From Zopfochytrium polystomum (Eukaryota; Chytridiomycota; Chytridiomycetes; Chytridiales; Chytridiaceae): a DNA stretch of 64,000 nucleotides. A program made the position numbers and the translations under genes. Where the stretch lies: NCBI GenBank assembly GCA_025765615.1, contig JAIVFJ010000124.1:1-64000 (forward strand), in the 5' to 3' direction. The notes under the pieces are model-generated. The model did not search any database, was not told where the DNA came from, and was given only the letters and a program-made list of their open reading frames with translations. Shown in pieces: positions 9,598 through 21,008 of this stretch. Each line of letters begins with the position of its first letter. Position 1 is the stretch's first letter.

Positions 9598-10540
9598 CGT
9601 TTTCAAAAAGGGACAACGCGGGACGCTGGAAGGCGAAGACAAGTAAAAAAAATAGACTGGCTGATTGGATGTTGAGTGACCCCTGTTTTTATACATATAT
9701 TATTATTGTGTGCCTGTCTGCTTGACTGATAGTTCGTTTTCCAGAATCATTTAATATTTTTTAGGGAAAGTGCAGGGTTGTGTCTGTCGCTTTTTCCCCT
9801 GCTGTCTGTCTGTCTGTCCATATTTGTTGTTTCCGCGGCTCGGCTGGCCGTCGTGTTCGTCTTTTCCTCCCTAAAAATTTTTTCAGAAGAGCAGAAGAAC
9901 ATTCCAAACAGAACATACCGAAGAAGGGGAGAAGAAAAAAAAAAGAAAAAAAAGAGGAAAATTTCTGAATTGGGGTGTGGCGCGTGCGACAGAGAAAGAT
10001 GAAACATGGAGACAGACTGAGCTTCATCACAACGCCCGTCCAAAGCGCAGCCAGCCAGCCAAACAGTTGACAAGAGCCAGCCTGCCAGATGATGGCCGCC
10101 CCCCTCCCCTTTGCTTTAAATACCGTCACCGTTGGAGGGCGGGTAAAAAAAGGGGAGCCTCTGCCACGGCGAATCAGCGGGCACAGCGCGGGTTGGTAAC
10201 AGCTTTGCAAACAACACGATATACCGCCACGGTCCCGGCTTTTAGAGTAAACCCGGTTCGAGGCCTCGGTCTGAATCCTTGGTGGTCAGTTCGTGTGCTC
10301 TTATGAATTCATCCTTCCGTTTTGAATGTGCAGCGACTACTCCTCGCCAAATGGCAACCACATATCTCACTCAAAGCAATCTGTTCGAAGCAACTGGAAT
10401 TTGAAAAGCTTCATGAGATTACTTGAAATATACTTTCAGCCGACCAGCTAGCGTTGGTGAATTGCAACAATGGGATCAAAAACTGAGTGGACGGTGGTAC
10501 CATAAGAAAAACTTCCCCAAAAATTAACAATTTATACAAC
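9598..10540. other. intergenic: upstream region of the b561-like gene
   Basis: No supported gene. It holds short TCTG repeats near 9800-9815, T/A-rich patches (9880-9960) and unique sequence. The first few hundred bases are the likely promoter of the minus-strand b561-like gene; no specific element can be named. Confidence 0.4.
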
Positions 10541-10544
10541 AGAA

Positions 10545-10611
10545 GCGCCAAGGTATAAACGCAGGACTTCAGGCTCAGAAGTCAGCTTCCTTAACCCACT
10601 GAGCTATGGTA
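10545..10611 (-). pseudogene. tRNA-like sequence (tRNA pseudogene or SINE head)
   Basis: On the minus strand 'TAGCTCAGTGGGTTAAGG' matches a tRNA D-arm/A box (about 10589-10606) and is followed after an anticodon-stem-like segment by 'GCGTTTATACC', a poor B box. The 5' acceptor strand has no pairing partner at the 3' side and the T stem does not pair, so this is not a functional tRNA. It may be the head of a SINE. Confidence 0.5.
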
Positions 10612-10673
10612 TCTCTTTCCAAATGTCCAAAGCTCATTTAGATTCTTCATTTGATGTGATACTGTAAAGATTC

Positions 10674-11973
10674 TTGGCTTTGTGCACACTTCATTCTAAA
10701 GTACCCACAATTGGTCCTCTGGGAAAATCCTTTTGCGCACTGGCAGCGGCAGCAGCGACTGCTGAATCAGTCAGACCCGTCAACAACATCCCCGACACTG
10801 TGTTGTTGGACCCAGCCAGCTCCACGCACCTGTCCAATTACAAATTAGAATCCAAGTGGGACTTTGCCCTTACAGTAGGGAAGCTAAGGACACTCAGCCG
10901 ACTGAATCAACAGGCACGCGCTCTTGGCTCAACGCCAGGCAAAGATAACATAGGAGGGTATTCGTACCCTAGGCCCAAAGGTTGGCCTCCTGTCCAAACA
11001 GGGAATACGATTTTCGTCTCCAACTTGCCATTCTGGCAACAAGTAAGGTTCGAGAGTACAAGACTGTTTGCACCAGGCAGGAGGAAAGAAAAATTGGGAG
11101 GGAACAAAACCCACCACCTGGCACGGACCACAACCTCACACTGGACCAGTGCGCAGGCGCAACTGTTGGGTAAAGAGGACACGGAGCTTGCTTCAAGGGG
11201 GGAAGGGGACACAAAGCGAAACTCCAACCAACAAAAGTGGTGGGGGGGACGCGCACAGCGGTGAATGGCACTCCATCTCTCTTCCCTCTCTCTCTCCTGG
11301 GTCTGCGACGTCAAAAGGGAGGCAGGAACACTTTTGCGAACACTGTAATTGGGGGGACCAGGCAGAATGCAAAGCAGAACGTACGACAAGCGCAAAGAGA
11401 GAGCAAGAGACTGTTCTGCCTGTGACGCAAGTGGGGGACAAACGATTGGGAGGGGAACTCTTTCTTTCCCTCACAAACACACACACACACACCTCGAATG
11501 GGGGAACGAACAACAACGAAAGGGGAGGGGCGCAACGTCGTCGTTCCAAGAGGGGGGGGGGGGGGGGGGGGGGGAGCACCGTGCGTGCGTGCGTCACAAA
11601 GCAAGGGAAACAAAATTGGCGTCAACAGACAAAGAGACCCCTTCAGCCAAAAGAGGATTTGGGTTTGTGTTGTTGTTGTTCAGAGGGCCAAGCAACTTTT
11701 TAACATTGCTCAGCACCGTCGTCCTTTGCTCAAGGCAAGGGCAAGGTCAGAGTAGGAAAGCAGGCCTGTGAGGAACCTGTCATCCTTCCTCACTTGCCAG
11801 AACTCGAGGTGACCTGTCAACCGAAAACCCAACCAAAAACCAATTGACTGTTAACACCTCGTTCGTCCAAGAGAGAGAGAGAGAGAAGTGGGGGATGTTT
11901 CGACGACCAAAAAGTGGGGGAACCATTGACAAGAGTTGGGGGGTAGGACCAGCATCGAAAAGTGGGGGGAATC
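10674..11973. other. unassigned repeat-rich stretch with poly-G run
   Basis: Frames on both strands overlap and carry no domain I recognise. A short plus-strand phrase near 10770-10850 ('DTVLLDPASSTHLSN') faintly resembles a Copia/Ty3 protease start. A run of 23 G lies at 11552-11574 and (CA)n at about 11478-11492. From about 11880 the sequence repeats CCCCCACTTTT-like phrases on the minus strand, continuing beyond the solo LTR. Confidence 0.4.
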
Positions 11974-12334
11974 TGTCAGGAACAGGGCAGGACAGGACAA
12001 CGCAGACAAGGAACTGAGAGGAGTGATGATTGTATTGGAAACAATTATTCACTTGAGGGATGGAACACGTCCCCCATCCCCCTTTTATACCTTTTGAGAG
12101 TCTTCCTTGTCAAGACTCAAAGAAATTTCCAGAAAGAGCAATTAGTAATACAATGATACCAATGATACCAATGACAACAAGACAAGTCAGGAAAGCAAAG
12201 AAGGTTCCAGAAGGTTCCACAAGGTTCCATGAAGGAATGTTCTAGAAGGTTCCAGAAGGTTCCAGAAGGTTCCACAAGGTTCCATGAAGGAATGTTCTAG
12301 AAGGTTCCAGAGGTTTCCAGAGGGTGATTCATAA
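11974..12334 (-). repeat. solo LTR of the chromovirus family (361 bp)
   Basis: Reverse complement of the LTR at 41699-42061, from TGTCAGGAAC to GATTCATAA. The terminal CA expected at the 12334 end is replaced by GG, so that end is eroded by two to three bases. No internal retroelement sequence flanks it, as expected after LTR-LTR recombination. No clear target duplication is seen. Like the 41699 copy it carries the extra ~54-bp tandem unit. Confidence 0.9.
12234..12273 (-). promoter_or_regulatory. eight-unit GAA/TTC array in solo LTR
   Basis: Forty bases form eight contiguous, perfectly alternating nGAAn/nTTCn pentamers, the geometry bound by trimers of heat-shock factor. Shorter groups flank it within 12200-12320. 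The minus-strand TATA box of the LTR lies at about 12089-12095. Confidence 0.75.
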
Positions 12335-13700
12335 GGTCAGTCAAAAATTTCTTTCCAGTGGGGGGACAGTGGACAAAAGTTGGGGGACAGACGGTTATTG
12401 ACACCCAAAAAGGGGGGGGGAGTGGCGCAGGGTTGTTGACGAAGTGGAGAGTGCAACTGTCAAAAGTGTTACAGCTGCAGCAAGGCGTGCCCTCGAGACC
12501 TCGCGATCTCCACATCATTCTCTTGCTGCTGCTTTTCAATACAGCAGTTTCCTCAGGGCACTTTGGACAGTTGGCTTCAGGACCTTTGCTACTCATTTTG
12601 CGCGCGTGTGTCGTTTATATATACGCCCTCAACAAAAGTCGTGTTGTTTGTTTATACGCCCTCGCGTGTGTTGTTTACAGGCCTCAGCAAAAAGTTATTT
12701 CGTGTGTGCGCCAAAATGAAAGCCAGCTTATCCCTCTGCCAGCAGTTAAGACTTGCACCACCGGACCTCGTCCCACAGAGCAGTCGCATTCTCCCCCTGA
12801 GTCTGTCGAGCTCTCCCCAGCTGAAACATTAGCACCAGAGGGGCAATTGCTTGCAGCAGAGTATGTGAGCCCGATACACTGGCACAACTGGAATACGACC
12901 GAATCCCCCCTCCTGGGAAGGGGGCCAGCCACCGAACAAACAGTCGACTCTGAAACACACAGGAATTCTTGAGAGGGAAAAGAGGCGAAACTGCAAGAAA
13001 AAAAAACCCCCCAGTTGCAACACAGATGGAACTGCGCATCAATGCCCATCGGGTAACAATGCACACCACATCTCCCTTGCTCACAACTGGCCCCGCCACA
13101 TGGACACAAAACTGGAGCGCAGCCAATAAAGACTTTCAGTCCTTCGTGGTAGGCCACACGGCAATGGTTGGGAAAGGGCATTGTTCGCGGCTTCCACAGA
13201 TCTGAGCAATGCGGCCTGCCAGTGTTGTATTAGGATACGGTTCGACAACAACAGCCACCGCCCGCTCTCGCAGGGACAGATTTCAGAAGTGGGTCTGGGG
13301 TAAGGAGTAATATGTTTTGATTCACGCCAAAAAGCAACTGATTTGTTGATCACCACTTGTGCTGGGTGAACAAAAAAAAACCCCCCATTTAAAAAAAACA
13401 AGACCAGTTATGGCAATAAAAACAGGGCCTCACTGCGCCTTGTTAACCCTGCTGTTCTGTCTCTGGCGTGTTTACAGCCAATACGGCGACCTGGGGGGGG
13501 AAACCCGGTGCACTTTAAATGGCATGGCACTGTTTGTTTGTAGATAGGGGGACCTGCACGACAAACGACAAAAGAAAGGGAGCGCTGTCGAACGAAGCAA
13601 TAATGAGGGGGAGCACTGGCGCAACGAATGACAAAAGAATGGGAGTGCCGTTGAACTGCACTGCCTGCTGCCCTCCCACCACCATTTTGTCCTTTTCTGT
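12335..13700. other. no supported gene; unassigned repetitive DNA
   Basis: Overlapping frames on both strands without recognisable domains. It includes G- and C-runs (12409-12421, 13492-13500) and an A-run with C-run near 13370-13390. The start continues the CCCCCACTTTT-like phrases that also precede the solo LTR, so the LTR interrupted a repetitive unit. Confidence 0.4.
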
Positions 13701-14267
13701 GTGACAAGTCAACTCAACTGCCCACCAAATTGCTCTAAGTTCCCTCCATTTCGCTTTACAACACTCCCTCAAGCACAACACCACCAAAACTTCGAATTTC
13801 AGTCTGAAATTTGGCACACATTCTCTCCTCAGCAGTGCCAACCTGCTATATCAATTTCGGAATTTTTCGTCCAACACTCAGCTTGCAACAAGCATTGTGT
13901 GCAGGACACATCTTCTCTCCTGGACCGTTTCTCCATCAAAAACAGCTTCAAACAACTCGTAGAGCGACCAAACATATCACTGCCGCACCGCCAAGCAACT
14001 CCTCTGAATTTTCCAGCTGCTGGTTTCTCTTGCAACTCAATCATCACGACGTGCACCAACCTAAACTCCTTTGTTGGCTTGTTTATCAGCAACACGCTGA
14101 TGGAATTCAATGACTTTATTAGCAACCTTCACATTAAGGTCATTGGCAAAAAAGGAATCCAGGACGTAACACTGACAGACCTGTTCCCTCTTGAGAGGCC
14201 ATTCTGCAACAAGGAAGCCTACCATACACATGCCACACATCTACCCAAGGATCAGTGGGATAGATGA
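13701..14267 (+). other. open frame of unknown origin before a Ty3 relic
   Basis: A 188-codon open frame without an ATG at its start. No motif is recognised; the cysteines are scattered. It runs up to the degenerate Ty3 pol sequence, so it may be decayed gag/protease of that element. This is positional inference only. Confidence 0.3.
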
Positions 14268-14299
14268 GGTTTCTGGCTGCACTGTTGAAATGGTGGGAG

Positions 14300-15870
14300 C
14301 AGATTGGTGATCTAAACCCTCACCCTTCATGGTCAAGTGCTTCATGCTGGTACCTCTCCTGACTTCGACATTGAACTCTGCAGCGCGCAGGCCTTTCGTT
14401 GTGCCATCTGAAAAGACGACACATTGGGGGGTATTGTTCATCGTCACAACACCACGCAAGAAGACCACAAAGGACTCAGACAATGCTGACAAAGCAGTCT
14501 TGGCTACTCTCAACCCCAAGATTCGCGCTATTATAGAGGTATTTCCTGAAGTCTTCTCCACATTCGAAGGTGCTCCTTCTTGTCCAACTGACCACCACAT
14601 CAACTTGAATGATCCCAACCAGCCACCACTGTACTGTCCCATCTATCCAATGAGTGAAGACAAACTTGAAGCATTATGAACCGAATTGCAATTTTCTTTG
14701 GAAAATATTCGCATTTGACATGCTATTTCTCCTTATGGTGCTCCTATCTTCTTGTTCATCAAAAGGATAAGCTTTGTTTAATTTTGACTTCAACTTCTAA
14801 ACCAAAACACCATACATGATCGCACTGCTTTACCCAACATCACTGAAATTCCTGATTGTTTACAAGGTGCACATTCCTTCACATCACTTGACCTTGCATC
14901 CAGTTATCATCTGACTGTTTCAAACCTGCCTTTTGAATTAAACACAGGCACTTTGAATGGGTGGTTATGCCTCTTGGTTTGTCCAACACTCCTGCAACCT
15001 TTCAGGCAACTCATTTGTGACTTTGTTGATCGGTTTCTGACTGTCTACCTTGATGATTTGTTAATCTTCTCTCACACTTTTGACGAAATTCAACATCTTC
15101 GAGAAAAGAGTTCTCACTGCCGTCTTTGTAAGTGCCATTTCCTTCAAACCGAAGTGAAGTATTTGGGTTTTCACATTTCTCGTGGACCTGTTTATGTTCT
15201 TTATTCTTGCCTCGATACTATTTGTGACTTTGAATCTCCTCATTCTTGGACTGAACTTCGTACATTCCTTAGACTTGCTAATACTATCCATTGTTTTATT
15301 CCTCGCCAAGCACACCTGCTCTCACCACTCTCAGACTTTGGTGGAATGAAACTATAACCAAAGCAACCCTTTCAACTGGAATGCCGAGCTTGAACCAAAA
15401 ATTCCATGACATCAAAGCTGAACTTCTTCAACCAGAGAATCTTTCTTTCTTTGACCCCTCATGCCCGGCCTATCTAGCTACCAATTGGTCACAACATGCT
15501 ATCAGCTCCCATGTTTATCAGCTAGACAACAACGATGAAGTTCTTCACATCGCATATGGCTCATGCAAGTGCAACTCTGCCAAACGAAATTACCATTAAC
15601 ATATGGGCAAAATCCTCACACTTGTGGAAGGACTCAAACACCACTGCCCATATTTCGTTGGTTTGACAGTTGAAGTCCTCACTGACCACCACTCTCTTTG
15701 ATCACCCTCATCTCTACCCTGTTCAGCTTTGTTGGTTGGAAGATATTGAAGAATTCGACTTCTACAATGAGTGGGTTCCTGGTAAATAGAATTCTATTGA
15801 GGACATCCTCTCTCAACTTGGACACACATCCGACACTCACAGCTTGCTCCAGTTAAATCCTCAGCAACAC
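14300..15870 (+). pseudogene. decayed Ty3-type pol (RT-RNase H)
   Basis: Phrases of a Ty3 RT are spread over different frames: 'FPEVFSTFEGAP' and 'TDHHINL' near 14540-14610, 'FEWVVMPLGLSNTPATFQ' near 14950-15005, and 'TVYLDDLLIFS' near 15040-15072. An RNase H-like piece ('LSFFDPSCPAYLATNWSQ') lies near 15440-15490. Stops and frameshifts are frequent, so it is much older than the element at 1-4326. No chromodomain, integrase or LTR is recognised. Confidence 0.8.
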
Positions 15871-15889
15871 TTTGCCCACCCAAAAAGTT

Positions 15890-17090
15890 CTACACCAACG
15901 ACACCCTCAAGTATACCCTGATGGGCTCTGTCTTTGATGCCACCACGCTTTGGAAACCACAGAGCATGTCTGGCAATGCCCTGCAGCTGCTGACGCCATT
16001 ACCATGATTCGCAACACCTTTGCTGAAACTCTTTCCTCCTCTGTTCTTCCTGCACCTCATGGTTGCTCTCCTCCCAAGCCCATCCCATTTACTGGCTCTC
16101 CCACCCAGAATTTCTCTTTGATCATCAATCTTGTAGAAATTTTTCCTCCCTCCTTCGTACCTTCATCCCTCAATCCTTTTTATGACACCTTATTCTCATG
16201 TGGTAACCCTGCTGCCTCTGTCCTTAAAACCCTCGTCACCGCTTTCCATCATCTCCTTCTTGATGCCCATTGACTCATTTGGATGCCCCGTTGCGATGAC
16301 ACTATCTCACTATCTCTTGGGAGAAGTCAAAGTCCATCAAGCCCTCTGACAAGTGCTCCAAGTCCCACAGATCCCCTCCACCAAATTCCCAGGCCTCTCA
16401 CCATCGCTCCCAGCCTCTTACCCACCATTTTCTCCAATCATCAACCCTTCCCTCCCTCCCACTCCATCATCCCACAGAATTTGTAACAGCTCTTCACAAC
16501 CCTCTCAACCTCACTGCACCACGTGTAGTCACCGGCACTCCACTGACACTTGCCCAGGCATCTGGCTTTGTGCACCAAGGCTTCTTCCAGATGGATTGAC
16601 CACTACCTCAGCCACGTAAAACTTGTTGCAGGCATTATCTGGCTTCACCACGCAATAGAACTTCCCTCATGCCAAGAAGCAAGAGCCACTCGTCACCCAT
16701 CTCCTGCTGAGCCCCCCGACATTCACTGAGCCCACTGTTGCCCTTCTCAATCTTGACATGGGCTGTAGCCTAATCTGACTTATCCCAACCCTCTGACTTT
16801 TCACAGCTGCTCCCCTTTCTTACTCTGACCTCCCTCAGACTTACTTCTCTATTTTCCTGTTTCTGTGTTTTCCCCTTCTCCTTTGGTCATTGTGGCTTTA
16901 TGTGGTGGAAATGCCTGACAACCCTGTAAGGCTGTTGCGCATGGGGTTTGCTGAGGTGATACGTGGACATAGTCCATTACAGTTCACTGTTGATGGCTCT
17001 TTCCCTTCCCGCCGGCCCCTTCGGAGCTGGAACAATAGAAAAAAAAATAAAATGACTAAGGGGTGCAGGTAGTCCTGCTAATAATGTCTC
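15890..17090 (+). pseudogene. LINE ORF2 3' end relic with zinc finger
   Basis: At about 15928-15975 one frame reads a CysXXCys (with an in-frame stop between) followed by 'ALETTEHVWQCP', the zinc finger that ends many LINE ORF2 proteins. Further on, near 16515-16560, a 'CTTCSHRHSTDTC' knuckle-like motif appears. The body is otherwise proline/serine-rich and degenerate. It meets a minus-strand LINE tail at a T25 run (17093-17117), giving a tail-to-tail arrangement. Confidence 0.6.
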
Positions 17091-17092
17091 TA

Positions 17093-18801
17093 TTTTTTTT
17101 TTTTTTTTTTTTTTTTTGGAGAAATAAAGTGATATCAATAGCATAGGGGCTTTCACAAAAGAATGAATAAGGAAATTGGTCAAGTTGAGGCAGCGGTCCT
17201 GGGTTTTGAGACAGTTTTTGGGGCAGGTTTGGTGGCAGTTCTATTGGGAGGAGTGGAAGAGGAACTGGGGGTGTTGACCAGGGCAAGAGCAGCATGAGTT
17301 GAGTGTGTGGCGACAGCTGATCGAGCTGGGACAGTAGTTGGCGAAGGTTCAGCAGAGGAACGGTTGTCAAGGTCCTCGTCAATTGGGTCATTGTGTTTCA
17401 ATCATTCTTCAATCATCCAGAGACGGGAGCTGAGGACTGTGATGGTGGCTGTCCAATTTTGCAGTGAGTGGCTCCAGTGTGGTGACTTGCTGATTTAGGT
17501 TGTGGATGGTGCCAGCATGGTTTTTGAGCAAAGTGTCCACGTTGGCTGCAGCAGATGCAAGTCTCTGAATGTTGTGGTCCACCTTGGCTAGGCCATGCTC
17601 CAGTGCTGCAGGAATTGGCTTAAGTTGGGTAAGCTGAGTGGTCAGTTCTTGGAAATCAGTGGACACTGAGGTCTGATGCTCTTTCAGCTCTGTGTGCAAG
17701 GAGGTCTGTTGTGTGTGAAGCTGTTGCTGGATGTTTTCAAGGACCTTCAAAATTGACTGCAGCTCTGGAGGAGGGACAGAAGGGGGAGCAGGTGGGACAG
17801 GTGGGGGGGTTGTGGTGTCAGGAGGGGCCTGAGCTGTCTGGCTGTTGTCTTTGGAATCTGCTGAAGTGGCTTGGTTAAGGAGGGAGCCAGAGGGGTGGCC
17901 AGTTTTGCAAGATTGGGAGGTATGGTTGGAGTTTCCACAATGGTGACAGGGGGAAGGGAGTGAAGTCTTCCTTTTGGAGTGGGTGAAATGGGAGGGCACA
18001 GCCATTGAAGACAACTGATTGGTTGGTTTTTTGCAACATCCATGCACAGGTTGTAAACACAAAATGGGCAGATGACGAAAGGCCAGCAGTGCCCTTTGCT
18101 GAGTTAAAGAAGCCTGGAATGCAAACTGATGTGCACCCAAACTCATATTGGATGGGCTCAAGGTCGTAAATACTTGTGGAGCAACAAATGTTATAAAGGA
18201 CAGCTGTGCATTGCTTTTTGTCACTGATTCGCCACTGATTTTCTGCAGAAGGTTCCAGTGGTCGAATTGTGACACCAGCACCATTATTGTTATGAACTGT
18301 GGGGGGATTGGGAGGAGGGCTGTCAAAAAGAACTGTGGCAGGTGCGGAGGTGGAAGGCTGGTGGTGTGCAAAATGAATAGATGTTATGGAGCTGCACGAA
18401 GATAAAGCAGAGGTGATCGCATGATGCAGTGAGTCCTTCAGTTCATATCAAAGGTTTTTCCAGTTGTTTCAGGAGCCAGGTGCTGGAGGATGAGTTGGCT
18501 GGCAGGTTTGTTGGTGGATTCTGTGGCAGCCACTGGTAATTGACTGGTGTAAGAAAATTTAATGTATGGGGATGTGGTCTGAAGACGGGTAGCCTGTTTG
18601 TCTGGCAAAGGATGCAAAAGGCGGAGTGAGAAAGAAGTCTGGTCCTTTGAGAGCAAGGGCCACTGTCAGATGGTGAGGTTGCAAGTGGAGGAGAAGTGCA
18701 GGATGTCAAGTTCAGTGAGTGGGGCAACAGTGCGGTTTGGTTGAGTGATGGTCAATATGTGTTGATCAGCATGGGTGCTGAAGAATGTGGAGGGAGGTGG
18801 G
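17093..18801 (-). pseudogene. LINE ORF1 (gag-like) relic, 3' side with A-tail
   Basis: On the minus strand a proline-rich protein carries one CCHC knuckle ('CHHCGNSNHTSQSC', near 17905-17945) and a C-terminal coiled-coil-like segment (about 17430-17720). It is homologous to the plus-strand copy at 45557-46640. A frame change lies near 18370-18430. An A25 tract on the minus strand (T-run 17093-17117) is a plausible retroposition tail, so ORF1 is followed by only ~300 bp before the tail and no ORF2 is present. The N-terminal codons are separated by the LTR-like insertion at 18802-20233. Confidence 0.75.
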
Positions 18802-20233
18802 TGAGACTATACTCACTCCTTTGACCCTGGGATCTGGGCCCTAGAGTGAGGGAAAGCAAATAATAGGCTAAATTTATTGGGCTGTTGTCTAGGCGGTGTT
18901 TCAACCCTACTACTTGCCTAGTCTACGAAGTATCCCTACTGATCTGTCTAACAGGGGTCTCAGACACAAAGAATGAACATTCAGAGGGACAATCCTCTGA
19001 GGGATTGGTGCTGGAGCACTGATTACTCGCATGGCTGCAGGCCGATGTGAGGGGAAACAGAAGCGCACTCCCAGGGGTGCAACACAACCACAGAATAAAG
19101 AGAGAGAATAGGGAAACGGGAGGTTTTATCTCAGGAACCTAGTCTCAAATACAACAGGAGTGGTTAATAGCGACATGAAGGACAGGGTGCGACCTAACGC
19201 CCCTCATCACAGACGGTGCTGCAGGAGCCCTCGTTGTCACCAGCGACAGGGGGAGAGAGAGAAGGTAGTTGACTATGTAGGGGGTTGGAAGGTCGCCAGC
19301 AGGGAACTTGCACGCGGAAACACCTGCAATCATACACGCACCCCACCAGGCTGCATCCGCACGATCACTCAACCAACGGGCTTCATTGCACTCGCACTCA
19401 CACATCTCACTCTCACAGCAATAGGACTGAGGCAGGCACTTGTAGATCGAACTCTCAGGTGTGAGTGACTGCACAGGGCGCAGCCACCAATACCCTCGCG
19501 GGGTCGGGAAGGTTGGGGACGACGACGCCATTGTCGCTGCCACCACCACCACAGGTATCACAGAGGGCAAGCACCAGGGATCCTCACTCCAACACAGAGC
19601 CGGCAATGTCACACAGTCACTGGTGGGGCCAGTGCATTCCCCATCCACGGCCCCTTCCCACGAAGGGACCATGTACTCACCTGGGTGTGTACCACCTCTC
19701 ACTACCCTCAGTGTTGCGAGCCAGATGGATTTGAAGGGACTCTGTATTGGTGCCAAAGGACAGAAATCAGATTGAAGAAAAAAAGGAAAAAGAGAAATGG
19801 CCCAAAAACAGAGAGAGAGAAAATTGACAAGTCAACCCCTTGACTTGGAGCATCCACCACAAATGCTCTAAGTCCCCCCAACCCTATGCGTGTATGTACA
19901 AGTGCCGAAAATAAATAATAAATTAGGTGGGCTTGGGGTACAGCCTGTCAGGCACCCCATCCCAAGGCAGTCAGGCAGTCTCTGTTAGTCACCAAAAAAA
20001 GAAAATATGTTGAGAAAACCCTGGCGCAACGGAAACTGTTAAGACGAAAGTAGAAAAAGCAGGCCCAATAATAAAGACGGGTTAGCTGCAAATACACTTT
20101 GATAACGCCTTGGAAACTGAAGAACCAGGAATAATAATAGGGGTCCTGATCCTTGCGGTTTTGTGACAGGTACACTTGTTTTTGCGAATAAAATCCCTAG
20201 ACTTTATCACTGAGACCTCAGTGTAGTCTCACA
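18802..20233 (-). repeat. 1.43-kb solo LTR-like element inserted in LINE ORF1
   Basis: Borders are found by comparison with the uninterrupted LINE copy at 45.5 kb. The element starts TGTGAGACTACAC and ends TATAGTCTCA on the minus strand, giving TG...CA borders with a short terminal inverted repeat (TGAGACTA/TAGTCTCA). It is flanked by TGGG on both sides, a likely 4-5 bp target duplication. A second copy lies at 46862-48001 on the plus strand. No long coding frame is seen inside, so it is either a long solo LTR or a non-autonomous element. Confidence 0.75.
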
Positions 20234-20420
20234 TGGGCCCCTCATGAAAAGGGAGGTAGCAATCCCAATTCAGCACGAAGATTGTGATGTGGTTGTGATG
20301 GTAAAGGGGGTGATTGCAAGGCCAGCGACCACTGGCGGCGATCTGGCTATCTGGCGGCGATCTGGAGTCAATCTGGCAGCGGCAAGGCGGCGGAGGGGAG
20401 TGGTGGACAGTGGCGGCAAA
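20234..20420 (-). repeat. LINE 5' UTR and ORF1 start codon
   Basis: Matches the reverse complement of 45430-45560, the 5' UTR of the plus-strand LINE copy, including short CAGATTG-like phrases. The ORF1 ATG reads on the minus strand at 20243-20245; the LTR-like element interrupts the frame about four codons later. Confidence 0.7.
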
Positions 20421-20518
20421 AGGTCTCGAGTGTCAGTTGACAAGTATTTTTCTAGAAATATCTGTTCCTGCTTGACAGCGCATAAGGGAACCTGAGCTGC
20501 CCAATCACCTAGATTTTG

Positions 20519-20707
20519 TCAGTTGCGAGTTTTTGGATTACAAACAGATATTACCCGCCAAGCTTTCAATTCTTTCAAAGTAAGATCAACCAGCGATTCC
20601 TTGGAGTGTCCAAAGTTGATTAAATGGATCTCCCAATATGCCTTTGTGTTTCTTCCTGGCTTCTTTGGTAGTTTTGGTGCTGCTGGGGGTGTGTTTTCAT
20701 TGGCCAT
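20519..20707 (-). CDS. small hypothetical protein (62 aa), doubtful
   Basis: An ATG-started frame with Lys/Pro-rich N-terminus ('PAAPKLPKKPGRNTKAYWE') and a short amphipathic helix. Not recognised. The composition is more protein-like than the surroundings and could be the N-terminal stump of a transposase or DNA-binding protein. The sequence 20708-21008 upstream holds nothing I can identify. Confidence 0.25.
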   Translation of the reverse strand: MANENTPPAAPKLPKKPGRNTKAYWEIHLINFGHSKESLVDLTLKELKAWRVISVCNPKTRN

Positions 20708-21008
20708 CTTTTTCCAGAGTTTTTTTCACTGACAAAACGAGCAAGCTAATTTAGACTGCATTTGCAGAATTGGTAGGACTACAACATATTAACGTTTCAT
20801 GAGGGTTAGTTTCGTTTTGGTGAAGGTCTTATAATTGTAAATGGTAGTCTCAGTGCTGCAGTGGCACCACAACTGTCAAAGTGGAAAGACCCTCGGGAAG
20901 GCGAGAGGTTTTTTCTTAATTGTTTTTTATCGTTTTTTTAACTTTTTCTAATTTCCCTTATTTCTTTCCGCCTGGTCGCTGTTGCTCAACATCAAGAGTA
21001 CCTCCTTG

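Noticed and set aside
10895..10985. Possible second tRNA (TTGGCTCAACG ... GGTATTCGTACCC)
   Set aside because: A and B boxes fit only loosely, stems do not fold into a cloverleaf, and the B-box-like part is simply a short palindrome.
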